Source: Mesorhizobium jarvisii (GTDB lineage Bacteria > Pseudomonadota > Alphaproteobacteria > Rhizobiales > Rhizobiaceae). From it: a stretch of 64,000 bases of DNA. The stretch covers positions 558,001 through 622,000 of the forward strand of contig NZ_QZXA01000002.1 of the NCBI RefSeq assembly GCF_003601985.1, in the 5' to 3' direction. Below, one piece after another: positions 1 to 9,594 of the stretch. Both the position numbers and the translations under genes were made by a program. The notes under the pieces were generated by a model that was not told the DNA's origin, ran no database searches, and was given only the letters and a program-made list of their open reading frames with translations. Position 1 is the first letter of the stretch, and every line of letters starts with the position of its first letter.

Positions 1-269
1 ACGGAAGCTTTTTTGGCACGATGTTGCCATAATGCTACAGCGCCCAGATTGGCCTTCAGGACACCTTTTTGCGCGGTTTTGGCTGATTTTCTCCGGATTT
101 TTATGGGGATGCACTCGAAAATCGGCAATTTTACTTGGTTCATGTCGCCCGACACCGCGACGCAGAACGCAATCGCTGAATACGTACGTGTACGCCTCTT
201 GAAATCGTTGTTGTGTTAGCCGTGCAAGTGGTTTTGCTTGGGTCGTGCTCGAATTCGGGGAGGCGATTC

Positions 270-1562
270 ATGTACAATCTGCGTCTGAAAGCACTGCTGG
301 GGGCGGGGTGCTTTTCGCTTGCTTTGGTCGGCACCACGATAAACGGGGCGCATGCCGGCGGCATTGAACGAGGTGGCTACGACATCGATCTGCTGTTCGA
401 TCCGGCGCCGTTTACCGTGAACACTGACGCGACCTATGTTTCACCACACCGCAAACTAAAGAACGCGGTCGACACGTCGGGAAACCCGGCCCCGCTTAGC
501 GGCAATAGCTCGACGCGCAACACGGACGACTATTGGGTGCCTTACTTTGGCGTAAAGGCGTCACTCGGCCACGGCGTGGACTGCCTGCTTGATTACTCGC
601 AGCCATGGGGGGCGAGTTCGAGCCCGGGTATTTGGAACGGCTCGTATTCCAACATCGAAACCAACATCAAGAGCAACAATTACGCTGGCACCTGCTCTTA
701 CAAGATGGATGTCGGCAAGGGCCAGCTTCGCTTCATCGGCGGCGCGTTCTATCAAGAAGTCTACGGCTTCAAGACAAGCTATATTGGCGGTGTTCCTGAC
801 CTGTCAGGCGTCTTCCCTGTCCCCGCCAATTTCGTCGGTCGTGTCGATCTGAAGGCAGACGGCTGGGGATGGCGAGCCGGTATCGCCTACGAAATTCCCG
901 ACATCGCTTTGCGTGCCAGTCTCGTTTACAATTCGCAGGTCAAACTCGACAACATTTCGGGCACGCTCGATACCACATCCTTGGCTCCGATCGCGGCTTT
1001 CCTGCCTCCTGGTTCTTCGGCTGTGACAGACATTTACGGTTCGGCGAAGATGCCGGATTCCGTGGAATTAAAGCTTCAATCAGGCATCGCTCCTGGTTGG
1101 CTCGCTTTCGGTTCGATCAAGTGGGTCAATTGGAGCGTGCTGCAAAGTATTCCGATCTGCTCAACGGCAAGCAAAGGTATCGCACCCTGTACGTCAGTTT
1201 CCCCCAGCCCTGTCAGGCTAACCTCGCTCGACTTGATGTACCGTGATGGCTGGACGGTCACCGGCGGCATTGGTCATCAGTTCAATGAGCAATGGAGCGG
1301 CGCCGTGCAGATTTCATGGGACCGTGGTACGTCGCATGGTTACGGTGATCAGAGCGATACCTGGACGTTGGGCGGCGGGGTGGCCTACACGCCGCGACCG
1401 AACATCGAACTTCGCCTGGCTGGCGCGATAGGTGTGCTGACCAGCGGCCATTCAGGGGTGCTCACGGATGAGAACGGTTATCCGGCCGGCACCGACGTCA
1501 GCTATGACTTCGGCAACGATCTCGTCACGGCGATTTCCGGGGGTCTCAAGATCAAGTTCTAA
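270..1562 (+). CDS. FadL/OmpP1-family outer membrane transport protein
   Basis: The 430-aa product starts with a Lys/Arg-containing signal peptide (MYNLRLKALLGAGCFSLAL, cleavage expected near AHAGG) and continues as alternating amphipathic strands ending in a short hydrophobic strand with terminal Phe (GGLKIKF), the C-terminal signature of outer membrane beta-barrels. The early DPAPFTVNTDATYVSPHRKL segment resembles the OmpP1/FadL/TodX family, which moves long-chain fatty acids or hydrophobic compounds across the outer membrane. The ATG at 270 is chosen over upstream in-frame codons because the signal peptide begins there and a GGGGAGG motif lies just upstream. It is monocistronic with a terminator behind it. 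The substrate cannot be read from sequence. Confidence 0.8.
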   Translation: MYNLRLKALLGAGCFSLALVGTTINGAHAGGIERGGYDIDLLFDPAPFTVNTDATYVSPHRKLKNAVDTSGNPAPLSGNSSTRNTDDYWVPYFGVKASLGHGVDCLLDYSQPWGASSSPGIWNGSYSNIETNIKSNNYAGTCSYKMDVGKGQLRFIGGAFYQEVYGFKTSYIGGVPDLSGVFPVPANFVGRVDLKADGWGWRAGIAYEIPDIALRASLVYNSQVKLDNISGTLDTTSLAPIAAFLPPGSSAVTDIYGSAKMPDSVELKLQSGIAPGWLAFGSIKWVNWSVLQSIPICSTASKGIAPCTSVSPSPVRLTSLDLMYRDGWTVTGGIGHQFNEQWSGAVQISWDRGTSHGYGDQSDTWTLGGGVAYTPRPNIELRLAGAIGVLTSGHSGVLTDENGYPAGTDVSYDFGNDLVTAISGGLKIKF

Positions 1563-1580
1563 GATATTGAAAATCCTTTT

Positions 1581-1608
1581 AAAAGGCCGGGCATTGCCCG
1601 GCCTTTTT
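1581..1608 (+). terminator. Rho-independent terminator after the FadL-like gene
   Basis: A perfect GGCCGGGC / GCCCGGCC stem with a tight ATT-type loop is flanked by an A-run and followed by five T residues, 18 bp after the stop codon. The A-tract and T-tract make it potentially bidirectional. Confidence 0.85.
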
Positions 1609-1852
1609 CGTCTGGGCCGGCATCGTCGGTGATTCCGGTATCCAAGCTGCGTTGCATATAAGCCGCACCGGGACCGCCTCGTGCGATTGTGACGTTTTGG
1701 CAACACTTTCTGAACAACCCCTGCGCTAGAAGTCAGGCCGGGCAAATTGCCCATTTCCCGCCATAAACCCGGCGCACCTCGAACTTGTCTCGGGACACGC
1801 GCCAAAAGGCTCGGCGATGGGGCAGGCCGCACCGCCCGCGGCAAGGATGAGA

Positions 1853-3577
1853 ATGGACGCCAAGGTCATTTCAAAGGCTAAGCTCCCTAGCCGCTATGTG
1901 ACTGTCGGTCCGGCGCGTGCGCCGCACCGGTCCTATCTCTATGCCATGGGGCTTTCCGCCGCCGAGATCGCGCAGCCGCTGGTCGGCGTTGCCTCCTGCT
2001 GGAACGAAGCCGCCCCCTGCAACATCTCGTTGATGCGCCAGGCGCAAGTGGTCAAGAAGGGCGTCGCCGCTGCCAATGGAACGCCGCGCGAATTCTGCAC
2101 CATCACCGTCACCGACGGCATTGCCATGGGCCACCAGGGCATGAAGTCGTCGCTGGTGTCGCGCGAGGTCATCGCCGATTCGGTCGAACTCACCATGCGC
2201 GGCCATTGCTACGATGCGCTGGTCGGCCTCGCCGGCTGCGACAAGTCGCTGCCCGGCATGATGATGGCCATGGTGCGGCTCAACGTGCCGTCGATCTTCA
2301 TCTATGGCGGTTCGATCCTGCCCGGCAGCTATCGCGGCCGCCAGATCACCGTGCAGGATGTGTTCGAGGCGGTCGGCCAGCATTCGGTCGGCACGATCGG
2401 CGATGCCGAACTGCTCGAGATCGAGCAAGCCGCCTGTCCGTCGGCCGGTTCCTGCGGCGCCCAGTTCACCGCCAACACCATGGCGACCGTCGCCGAGGCG
2501 ATCGGCCTGGCGCTGCCATATTCCTGCGGCGCGCCGGCGCCTTACGAAATGCGCGACCGCTTCAATTTCGCCTCCGGCGAAAAGATCATGGAGCTGATTG
2601 CCAAGAACATCCGGCCGCGCGACATCGTCACGCTGAAGGCGCTGGAGAACGCGGCGACCGTGGTTTCCGCCACCGGCGGCTCGACCAATGCTGCCCTGCA
2701 TCTGCCGGCGATCGCACATGAGGCAGGCATCAAATTCGATCTCTTCGATGTCGCGAAGATTTTCGAGAAGACGCCCTACATCGCCGACCTCAAGCCTGGC
2801 GGCAAATATGTCGCCAAGGACATGTTCGAGGCCGGCGGCATTCCGCTGTTGATGAGGACGTTGCTCGACCACGGCTATCTGCACGGCGATTGCCTGACGG
2901 TCACTGGCCGCACTTTGGCCGAAAACATGGAGCACGTTGCCTGGAATGAACACCAGGATGTGGTCCGCCCGGCCAACAGACCAATTACCCAAACCGGCGG
3001 CGTCGTGGGCTTGAAGGGAAACCTTGCCCCCGAAGGCGCGATCGTGAAGGTCGCGGGCATGGCGGAGTTGAAATTCTCCGGCCCGGCGCGCTGCTTCGAT
3101 TCGGAAGAGGAATGTTTCGAGGCGGTGACGCATCGCAACTACAGGGAAGGCGAGGTTCTGGTCATTCGCTACGAAGGGCCGCGCGGCGGTCCCGGCATGC
3201 GCGAGATGCTGTCGACGACGGCAGCGCTCTACGGCCAGGGCATGGGCGGCAAGGTGGCGCTGATCACCGACGGCCGCTTCTCGGGCGCGACGCGCGGCTT
3301 CTGCATCGGCCATGTCGGACCGGAAGCGGCGGTGGGCGGCCCGATCGGCCTGATCCGGGATGGTGACGTGATTTCGATCGACGCCGTGAACGGCACGATC
3401 GAAGTGGCGCTGTCGGATAGCGAACTGGCGGCGCGGGCCAAGACATGGAAGGCACGCACGACCGACTACCAGTCGGGCGCGATATGGAAATACGCACAGA
3501 CGGTCGGGTCGGCCAGAGATGGCGCGGTCACCCATCCGGGCGGTGCGAAAGAAACACACTGCTATGCGGATATCTGA
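1853..3577 (+). CDS. ilvD: Dihydroxy-acid dehydratase
   Basis: IlvD dehydrates 2,3-dihydroxy-isovalerate and 2,3-dihydroxy-3-methylvalerate to the 2-keto acids of valine and isoleucine synthesis, using an Fe-S cluster in the cytoplasm. The 574-aa product has the IlvD/Edd layout: Cys49 in [11 protein letters not shown], Cys129 in the [10 protein letters not shown] signature, Cys195/Cys201 in [11 protein letters not shown], and a C-terminal RGGPGMREM and [11 protein letters not shown] region. The ATG at 1853 follows an AAGGA motif at good spacing; ATGs at 1817 and 1847 are alternatives. Sugar-acid dehydratases belong to the same family, but length and motifs fit IlvD. The 3' end overlaps exoR by 14 bp, suggesting translational coupling. 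Confidence 0.9.
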   Translation: MDAKVISKAKLPSRYVTVGPARAPHRSYLYAMGLSAAEIAQPLVGVASCWNEAAPCNISLMRQAQVVKKGVAAANGTPREFCTITVTDGIAMGHQGMKSSLVSREVIADSVELTMRGHCYDALVGLAGCDKSLPGMMMAMVRLNVPSIFIYGGSILPGSYRGRQITVQDVFEAVGQHSVGTIGDAELLEIEQAACPSAGSCGAQFTANTMATVAEAIGLALPYSCGAPAPYEMRDRFNFASGEKIMELIAKNIRPRDIVTLKALENAATVVSATGGSTNAALHLPAIAHEAGIKFDLFDVAKIFEKTPYIADLKPGGKYVAKDMFEAGGIPLLMRTLLDHGYLHGDCLTVTGRTLAENMEHVAWNEHQDVVRPANRPITQTGGVVGLKGNLAPEGAIVKVAGMAELKFSGPARCFDSEEECFEAVTHRNYREGEVLVIRYEGPRGGPGMREMLSTTAALYGQGMGGKVALITDGRFSGATRGFCIGHVGPEAAVGGPIGLIRDGDVISIDAVNGTIEVALSDSELAARAKTWKARTTDYQSGAIWKYAQTVGSARDGAVTHPGGAKETHCYADI

Positions 3578-4394
3578 GTTGTTGAGGTCATCTGTCCTTC
3601 CGGCACTGGTCGCTGCGGCGATCTTTGGCGCCGTGGGCCAGGCTGTGGCCTTTGACGACAAGGTGTTCGACGACAAGACCGGCGTGAAGCCGCAGTCCAG
3701 CCCCTGGGCGGTGTTCCAGTTCGGCTTCTCCGCCTACAAGAACGGCCACAAGGAACAGGCCGCCGAAGCCTATAAATACGCCGCCGAAAACGGCCAGATC
3801 GGCGCCACCTGGAAACTTGCCCGCATGTATGCAGAGGGCGACGGCGTGGCGCGCGACGACTATGAGGCGTTCAAGTTCTTCTCCGAGATCGTCGACCAGG
3901 ATGTCGAGCCCGGTTCGCCGGAAGAGAGCTACGTCTCCGACGCGCTGGTGGCGCTCGGCGATTATCTGCGCAAGGGCATTCCGGGCAGCCCGGTCACCGA
4001 GAACGAGGTGGCGGCACAGGAATATTACATGCGCGCCGCCGCCAACTACCGCAACCCGAACGCCCAGTTCGAGATGGGGCAGATGTTCCTGAAGGGCGAG
4101 GGCGGCGTGAAGGCCAGCGTCAAGCAGGCCGGGCGCTGGTTCCAGCTCGCCGCCGAAAAGGGCCATGCCGGCGCGCAGGCGACGCTTGGCCATCTCTTGT
4201 TCCAGAGCGGCAAGATCGTTCGCGGCCTGGCGATGATGACCGCCGCACTCGAGCGCGCGTCCCCTGCCGATCAGCCCTGGATCCGTGGCATGCAGGAAGA
4301 GGCTTTTGCTGCCGCCGGCGAGGCCGACCGGCGCACGGCGATTTCGCTGGCCGATGACATCCTGACCAAGGGCACCACCAACGCAGACCAATAA
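3564..4394 (+). CDS. exoR: ExoR-type periplasmic regulator with Sel1-like repeats
   Basis: The 276-aa product has a signal peptide (about residues 1-28, ending GQAVAFDD) followed by Sel1/TPR-like helical repeats ([40 protein letters not shown]). The [16 protein letters not shown] and [14 protein letters not shown] segments match my memory of Sinorhizobium ExoR, the periplasmic inhibitor of the ExoS/ChvI two-component system controlling exopolysaccharide, motility and symbiosis. The ATG at 3564 lies inside the end of ilvD in another frame, so the two genes overlap by 14 bp. Generic Sel1-repeat proteins are the alternative, but the N-terminal sequence favours ExoR. Confidence 0.82.
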   Translation: MRISELLRSSVLPALVAAAIFGAVGQAVAFDDKVFDDKTGVKPQSSPWAVFQFGFSAYKNGHKEQAAEAYKYAAENGQIGATWKLARMYAEGDGVARDDYEAFKFFSEIVDQDVEPGSPEESYVSDALVALGDYLRKGIPGSPVTENEVAAQEYYMRAAANYRNPNAQFEMGQMFLKGEGGVKASVKQAGRWFQLAAEKGHAGAQATLGHLLFQSGKIVRGLAMMTAALERASPADQPWIRGMQEEAFAAAGEADRRTAISLADDILTKGTTNADQ

Positions 4395-4443
4395 GGTCGT
4401 CTGCCGTTCTCCTCCAACAGGGGGAGATCAGTCAGTCAGAAAA

Positions 4444-4743
4444 TCAATTCTCGGTTGGCTCCGTCGGCACCATGCTGGGCGCGGGCGTCGAGATCGGCGT
4501 TACGTGCAGGTGCGGCGCCATCGTGTTTCCGGGGCAGCTGTCGCCGATCTTCGTCCAGGATGTGTTGTTGAGCACCATCTCGCAGCGCGCCAGATGGCTC
4601 TGGTCGGCAACCGTCAGGCAGGCGACCTGGCCGACCGGATAGGACTTTCCATTGGCAAGACATTCCGGGGCGGCGAAAGCAGGCACCATGGCGGCCGTGG
4701 CAAATGCCAAGCCGATCGGACAAGCAACAAATCGAATGGTCAT
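4444..4743 (-). CDS. Small secreted protein of unknown function
   Basis: The 99-aa product has a clear signal peptide (about residues 1-24, ending PAFAAPE) and a short mature part with four Cys residues (C28, C42, C54, C70) that could form two disulfides in the periplasm. The C-terminus is Pro/Thr-rich. I do not recognise a family. It lies downstream of xthA on the same strand with a 91-bp gap, so it may have its own promoter. An in-frame start three codons upstream is also possible. Confidence 0.6.
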   Translation of the reverse strand: MTIRFVACPIGLAFATAAMVPAFAAPECLANGKSYPVGQVACLTVADQSHLARCEMVLNNTSWTKIGDSCPGNTMAPHLHVTPISTPAPSMVPTEPTEN

Positions 4744-4834
4744 GGGGAACCCCAGCCGCCATGATGATTGTCCATCGTGCGCCCGATTTGTGGCGATACA
4801 ACGTCCAGACAAATCGACGGCAGAAGGACCCCGG

Positions 4835-5629
4835 TCAGGCCGGCTGCAGGGCGAGATCGATCGCCACCGGCACGTGATCGGACGGTTTTTCCCAGGCGCG
4901 CACATGCTTTTCGATCGAGGCCGACGAGAAGCGGTTGGCGGCTTCCGGCGACAGCAGCAGATGGTCGATGCGGATGCCGTTGTTCTTCTGCCAGGCGCCG
5001 GCCTGATAGTCCCAGAAGGTGTAGGTGTCGGGTGCATCGGTGACCGCGCGCACCGCTTCGGTGAAACCGAGATTGAGCAGCCGGCGGAAGGCCTGCCGCG
5101 TCTGCGGCTGGAACAGCGCGTCGCCCAGCCAGTTTTCCGGAAAGCGTGCGTCGATCGGCTCGGGAATGACGTTGTAGTCGCCGGCCAGCACAAGCGCCTC
5201 TTCCAGCCTCAGCCGCTCTTCGGCCCAGCGCTCCAGCCGCTCCATCCAGTTCAGCTTGTAGGGGAATTTTTTGTCGTCATCGATCGGATTGCCGTTCGGC
5301 AGATAGAGCGAGGCGACGCGCAACGCGCCCTTGTCGGTCGAGAACACACCTTCGATGAAGCGCGCCTGTTCGTCGGCCTCGTCGCCCGGCAGGCCTCTGG
5401 TGACCTCGTCAAAGCGCAGTTTCGATAGCAGCGCCACGCCGTTGAAACCTTTCTGGCCATGGGTTTCGACGTTGTAGCCAAGCGCCTCGATCTCGGCGCG
5501 CGGGAACTGCTCGTCGACCGTCTTGATCTCCTGCAAGCAGACGATGTCGGGCGCGCTCTCGGTCAGCCAATGAGTGAGATTGCCGATGCGGGCGCGAACG
5601 CCGTTGATGTTCCAGGTGACGATTTTCAT
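4835..5629 (-). CDS. xthA: Exodeoxyribonuclease III
   Basis: XthA is the AP endonuclease and 3'-5' exonuclease of base excision repair. The 264-aa product is full length: MKIVTWNINGVRAR at the N-terminus (Asn8), LQEIKT (metal-binding Glu), the SLYLPNGN segment, LAGDYNVIP (catalytic Asp and Asn), and the C-terminal RIDHLLLSPE and KPSDHVPVAIDL (catalytic His in SDH). It follows the VOC gene on the minus strand with a 7-bp gap, so the two are probably co-transcribed. Confidence 0.95.
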   Translation of the reverse strand: MKIVTWNINGVRARIGNLTHWLTESAPDIVCLQEIKTVDEQFPRAEIEALGYNVETHGQKGFNGVALLSKLRFDEVTRGLPGDEADEQARFIEGVFSTDKGALRVASLYLPNGNPIDDDKKFPYKLNWMERLERWAEERLRLEEALVLAGDYNVIPEPIDARFPENWLGDALFQPQTRQAFRRLLNLGFTEAVRAVTDAPDTYTFWDYQAGAWQKNNGIRIDHLLLSPEAANRFSSASIEKHVRAWEKPSDHVPVAIDLALQPA

Positions 5630-5636
5630 GGCGGCC

Positions 5637-6029
5637 TTATTCTTCCTGCGACGGGTGGCGTTCGACCAGGCCGATCGTATTGCCTGCCGGGTCCTTTAGG
5701 AAGGCCATCCACTCGCTTTCCCCCGGCGGTCCGAAGGTGCCTTCGGTATCGCGATGCACGAGCCCCGGTGGCGCGGTGAAGGGGACGCCCGCGGCTTTCG
5801 CCTTGGCGTGGAAGGCTTCGAGGCCCCTAATGTCGAGATAGACTATGCCGGCCGGAACGCCGTCGGTGAACAGCAGCCTCACATTGCCGGCCATGATGAA
5901 GGCAATGCCCGGCGGATCGTACCGGGCATGAACGCCCATGCCGAGCACGTCACGCCAGAAGGCCAGCGTCGAATCAAGATCGCGTCCGGCCGACAGCGCG
6001 ACCTGACGGACCGCGCCGATGGCAGGCAT
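5637..6029 (-). CDS. VOC (glyoxalase/bleomycin-resistance) family protein
   Basis: The 130-aa product carries the single-domain VOC fold with paired beta-alpha-beta modules: QVALSAGRDLDSTLAFWRDV (strand plus helix), the LFTDGVPAGIVYLDI strand, and a C-terminal FLKDPAGNTIGLVER strand typical of the metal-binding Glu/His region. Family members include lyases, dioxygenases and resistance proteins, so the reaction is unknown. It sits 4 bp after the erpA-type gene and 7 bp before xthA, indicating one minus-strand transcript. Confidence 0.85.
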   Translation of the reverse strand: MPAIGAVRQVALSAGRDLDSTLAFWRDVLGMGVHARYDPPGIAFIMAGNVRLLFTDGVPAGIVYLDIRGLEAFHAKAKAAGVPFTAPPGLVHRDTEGTFGPPGESEWMAFLKDPAGNTIGLVERHPSQEE

Positions 6030-6033
6030 GCCG

Positions 6034-6381
6034 TTAGACGGAGAAGCTCGTGCCGCAGCCGCAGGAGGCGACAGCGTTCGGATTGCGGATCTGGAAGGAC
6101 TGGCCCATCAGATCGTCGACGAAATCGATCACCGAGCCGCCCATATAGACCAGCGACAAATCGTCGATCAGCACGGTCGCGCCGTCCTTCTCGACGGCGA
6201 CGTCGTCGTCGTTGCGCGTGTCGACCAGATCGAATTTGTAGGAAAATCCGGAGCAGCCGCCGCCTTCGACGGAAACGCGCAACGCCGTCTTGCCGGCCTC
6301 GCCAGAGACAATCTTGGCGATCCGCCTGGCGGCGGCCTCGGTCATGTCGACTTTCATCGCGGTCTTGGCATCAGCGCCCAT
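6034..6381 (-). CDS. erpA: A-type iron-sulfur cluster insertion protein (ErpA/IscA family)
   Basis: The 115-aa product carries the HesB/IscA fold and the three cluster-binding Cys: one in [11 protein letters not shown] and two in the C-terminal [11 protein letters not shown]. These proteins deliver Fe-S clusters to apo-enzymes. The ATG at 6381 has an AAGGTGA Shine-Dalgarno about 5 nt upstream; starting at [10 protein letters not shown] (6357) is possible but its upstream region is poor. It is divergent from dgt with about 76 bp between start codons and heads the erpA-VOC-xthA group. ErpA versus IscA cannot be settled from this; no isc/suf genes lie nearby. Confidence 0.88.
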   Translation of the reverse strand: MGADAKTAMKVDMTEAAARRIAKIVSGEAGKTALRVSVEGGGCSGFSYKFDLVDTRNDDDVAVEKDGATVLIDDLSLVYMGGSVIDFVDDLMGQSFQIRNPNAVASCGCGTSFSV

Positions 6382-6457
6382 GGGCGTCACCTTGCTTTCG
6401 GTTTCACATGATAGGTATGAAGCGCGAGGGGCCAAGTCAACTGCGGCAGCATCAGCC

Positions 6458-7672
6458 ATGACCAATGAGTTGGGCGACATCGGGTTCGGTTATCGGCCGC
6501 GCGCGGCCTATGCCACAGATCCGGCGAAGTCGCGCGGACGGCTGTTCGACGAGGTCGAGAGCCCGACCCGCACGCCGTTCCAGCGCGACCGCGACCGCAT
6601 CATCCACTCCACGGCGTTCCGGCGGCTCAAGCACAAGACGCAAGTCTTCATCGCCCATGAAGGCGACCATTACCGCACAAGACTGACCCATTCGATCGAA
6701 GTGGCGCAGATCGCGCGTGCGCTGGCGCGGGCACTGCGCGGCGACGAGGATCTCGCCGAGGCGGTGGCGCTGGTGCATGATTTCGGCCACACGCCCTTCG
6801 GTCATACGGGCGAGGACGCGCTGAACGACAAGATGGCGGCCTGGGGCGGTTTTGATCACAACGCCCAGTCGCTGCGCATCGTGACGAGGCTGGAGGCGCG
6901 CTACGCCGAATTCGACGGGCTGAACCTGACCTGGGAGACGCTGGAGGGCCTAGTCAAGCACAATGGCCCGCTGATGGACAGCACTGGCAAAAGCCTGAAA
7001 GGGCCGGTGCCGCAAGCGATCCGCGATTATTCGCAATTGCAGGATCTCGAACTCGACCGGTTCGCCGGCATCGAGGCGCAGTGCGCGGCGATCGCCGACG
7101 ACATCGCCTACAACACGCATGACATCGATGACGGGCTACGGGCAGGGCTGCTGACGCTGGACATGCTGAAAACCGTCTCGCTGCCCGGGAAAATCCTCGA
7201 GGGCGTGCGCCAACGCTATCCCAGGCTCGATGACGTGCGCACCGGTCACGAACTGATGCGGCGGCAGATCACCGCCATGGTCGAGGATGTCATCGTTGCC
7301 GCGACGGCAAATCTGGAACGCGTCGGGCCGCGCAGCGCCGACGCGGTGAGGGCGGCGGGCGAGACGATGGTGAGCTTTTCCGCTGGGATGGCCGCGGCCG
7401 AGAAGGAACTGAAGGCGTTTCTCTACAAGCACCTCTACCGGCACGAGGAGGTGATGCGGGTGCGCGCCGGTGCCGAGCAGATCGTCAGGGATCTGTTCGA
7501 CGTCTATTTCGCCGACCCGCGCGCCATGCCGGACGGCTGGCGCGAGGGGCTGGACCGGGCCGAGGATCGCATCAAGGCGCGCAGCGTCGCCGATTTCCTG
7601 GCAGGGATGACCGACACCTATGCGCTCAAGGAACACAGGCGTTTGTTTGACCGCACCCCGGATTTGAGCTAG
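6458..7672 (+). CDS. dgt: Deoxyguanosinetriphosphate triphosphohydrolase-like protein
   Basis: This HD-domain enzyme hydrolyses dNTPs to deoxynucleosides and triphosphate. The 404-aa product has [20 protein letters not shown], the substrate-site [17 protein letters not shown], and the metal motif [15 protein letters not shown] (His-Asp pair). YNTHDIDDG supplies the last Asp. The length matches alphaproteobacterial Dgt type 2. The ATG at 6458 sits in the short divergent promoter region shared with the erpA-type gene. argS follows by 61 bp. Confidence 0.93.
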   Translation: MTNELGDIGFGYRPRAAYATDPAKSRGRLFDEVESPTRTPFQRDRDRIIHSTAFRRLKHKTQVFIAHEGDHYRTRLTHSIEVAQIARALARALRGDEDLAEAVALVHDFGHTPFGHTGEDALNDKMAAWGGFDHNAQSLRIVTRLEARYAEFDGLNLTWETLEGLVKHNGPLMDSTGKSLKGPVPQAIRDYSQLQDLELDRFAGIEAQCAAIADDIAYNTHDIDDGLRAGLLTLDMLKTVSLPGKILEGVRQRYPRLDDVRTGHELMRRQITAMVEDVIVAATANLERVGPRSADAVRAAGETMVSFSAGMAAAEKELKAFLYKHLYRHEEVMRVRAGAEQIVRDLFDVYFADPRAMPDGWREGLDRAEDRIKARSVADFLAGMTDTYALKEHRRLFDRTPDLS

Positions 7673-7733
7673 GGCGAGCGCGATTTTGCCGGCCAGCGAG
7701 CCGGATTCGCCTAAAACCGCCAGAGCAGTACCC

Positions 7734-9491
7734 ATGAACATCTTCGCCGATTTCACCGCGCGAGTCACAAAGGCTGTCGAAGCGCTTGATCTGAAAGACA
7801 AGGACGGCGTTTCGCCCGACCTGTCGCGCATTGCCGTCGAACCGCCGCGCGACGCCAGCCATGGCGATCTCGCGACCAATGCGGCGATGGTGCTGGCCAA
7901 GCCCACCGGCCAGAACCCGCGCGCTCTGGCTGAAAGGCTGGCGTTGGCGTTGCGCGATGACAAGGATGTCGCCGCCGCCGAGGTTGCCGGCCCCGGCTTT
8001 GTCAATCTGCGGCTCAAGGACGGCTTCTGGCAGGCGCATCTGTCGGCGCTTCTGGGCGAGGGGCGCAATTACGGCCGCTCGACTATCGGCGCCGGCCGGA
8101 AAACCAATGTCGAATATGTCTCGGCCAACCCGACTGGGCCGATGCATGTCGGCCATTGCCGGGGCGCGGTTGTCGGCGATGCGCTGGCCAATCTGATGGC
8201 GTTCGCCGGTTACGACGTGACCAAGGAATATGTCATCAACGATGCCGGCGGACAGATCGACGTGCTCGGCCGGTCGGTCATCCTGCGGTACCGTGAGGCG
8301 CTCGGCGACGACATTGGCGAGATTCCGCCCGGCCTTTATCCCGGCGATTATCTGGTTCCTCTCGGCCAGGCGCTGGCGAGAGAGTTCGGCCGCGGCCTGC
8401 TCCAGATGCCGGAGGATGAGGCGCTCGCCATCGTCAAGGACCGCGCGATCGACGCGATGATGGCGATGATCCGCGATGACCTGGCGCTGCTCAACGTGCA
8501 TCACGACGTGTTCTTCTCCGAACGCACGCTGCACGCTGACAATGCCAGGAAGATCCGTTCGGCGATCAACGACCTGACGCTGAAGGGACATATCTACAAG
8601 GGCAAGCTGCCGCCGCCCAAAGGCGAGAAGCCGGACGATTGGGAAGATCGCGAGCAGACGCTGTTCCGCTCGACGGCGGTCGGCGACGACATGGACCGGG
8701 CGCTGGTCAAGTCGGACGGGTCGTTCACCTATTTCGCCGCCGACGTGGCGTATCTGAAGGACAAGGTCGATCGCGGCTTCGTCGACCTGATCTACGTGCT
8801 TGGCGCCGACCATGGCGGCTACGTCAAGCGGCTCGAGGCCTTGGCGCGGGCGATTACCGGCGGCAAGGTGAAGCTCACGGTCCTGCTTTGCAATCTGGTC
8901 AAGCTGTTTCGCGACGGCGAGCCGGTGCGAATGGGAAAAAGGGCTGGGAATTTCGTCACGGCGCGGGAAGTCATTGAAGAGGTGGGCCGTGACGCGGTGC
9001 GGTTCATGATGCTGTTCCGCAAGAATGACGCGCCGCTGGATTTCGATTTCGCCAAAGTCACCGAACAGTCCAAGGACAATCCGGTGTTTTACGTGCAGTA
9101 CGCTTCGGCGCGCTGCCATTCGGTGTTCCGGCAGGCAAGCGAGCAACTGGGCGAGGCGAATTTCGATCGCAAAAGCCTGGCTGCCGCGGCGGCTTCGCTG
9201 ACCGACGAGGGCGAGATCGGCCTGATCCGCAAGCTCGCCGAATATCCACGCCTGATCGAATCCGCGGCTCTTGCGCTGGAGCCGCATAGGCTGGCATTTT
9301 ACCTTTATGATCTGGCTTCCAGTTTCCACGGACACTGGAACCGGGGTACGGATAATCCGGACTTACGTTTTGTTAAGGTTAACGACCGACAATTGACGCA
9401 TGCCAGACTAGGGCTGGTGCAGGCTGTTTCGGACGTTCTGACGTCCGGCCTGACGTTGATCGGAGCCGCTGCGCCCACCGAAATGCGTTAG
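7734..9491 (+). CDS. argS: Arginyl-tRNA synthetase
   Basis: ArgS charges tRNA-Arg. The 585-aa class I synthetase has the N-terminal tRNA-recognition domain, the HIGH-equivalent in [15 protein letters not shown], a KMSKS-equivalent in [12 protein letters not shown], and a C-terminal anticodon-binding helical domain ending [12 protein letters not shown]. The ATG at 7734 begins the conserved [11 protein letters not shown] and is preferred over codons upstream. It follows dgt in the same direction and precedes the SPOR-domain gene. Confidence 0.95.
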   Translation: MNIFADFTARVTKAVEALDLKDKDGVSPDLSRIAVEPPRDASHGDLATNAAMVLAKPTGQNPRALAERLALALRDDKDVAAAEVAGPGFVNLRLKDGFWQAHLSALLGEGRNYGRSTIGAGRKTNVEYVSANPTGPMHVGHCRGAVVGDALANLMAFAGYDVTKEYVINDAGGQIDVLGRSVILRYREALGDDIGEIPPGLYPGDYLVPLGQALAREFGRGLLQMPEDEALAIVKDRAIDAMMAMIRDDLALLNVHHDVFFSERTLHADNARKIRSAINDLTLKGHIYKGKLPPPKGEKPDDWEDREQTLFRSTAVGDDMDRALVKSDGSFTYFAADVAYLKDKVDRGFVDLIYVLGADHGGYVKRLEALARAITGGKVKLTVLLCNLVKLFRDGEPVRMGKRAGNFVTAREVIEEVGRDAVRFMMLFRKNDAPLDFDFAKVTEQSKDNPVFYVQYASARCHSVFRQASEQLGEANFDRKSLAAAAASLTDEGEIGLIRKLAEYPRLIESAALALEPHRLAFYLYDLASSFHGHWNRGTDNPDLRFVKVNDRQLTHARLGLVQAVSDVLTSGLTLIGAAAPTEMR

Positions 9492-9594
9492 GTTTGACTA
9501 AAAAACCTGTCACCTTTTGCCCACATTGCGCTGGTAAGGGCCAACCCTGCGCGACGTCCATGGCGTCCGAATGAGTGCGAGTTCGGGAACAATA

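Noticed and set aside
1871..3676. 601-aa open frame on the minus strand over ilvD
   Set aside because: It is the antisense shadow of ilvD, with His/Arg/Ala-rich composition typical of GC-rich opposite frames and no family resemblance.
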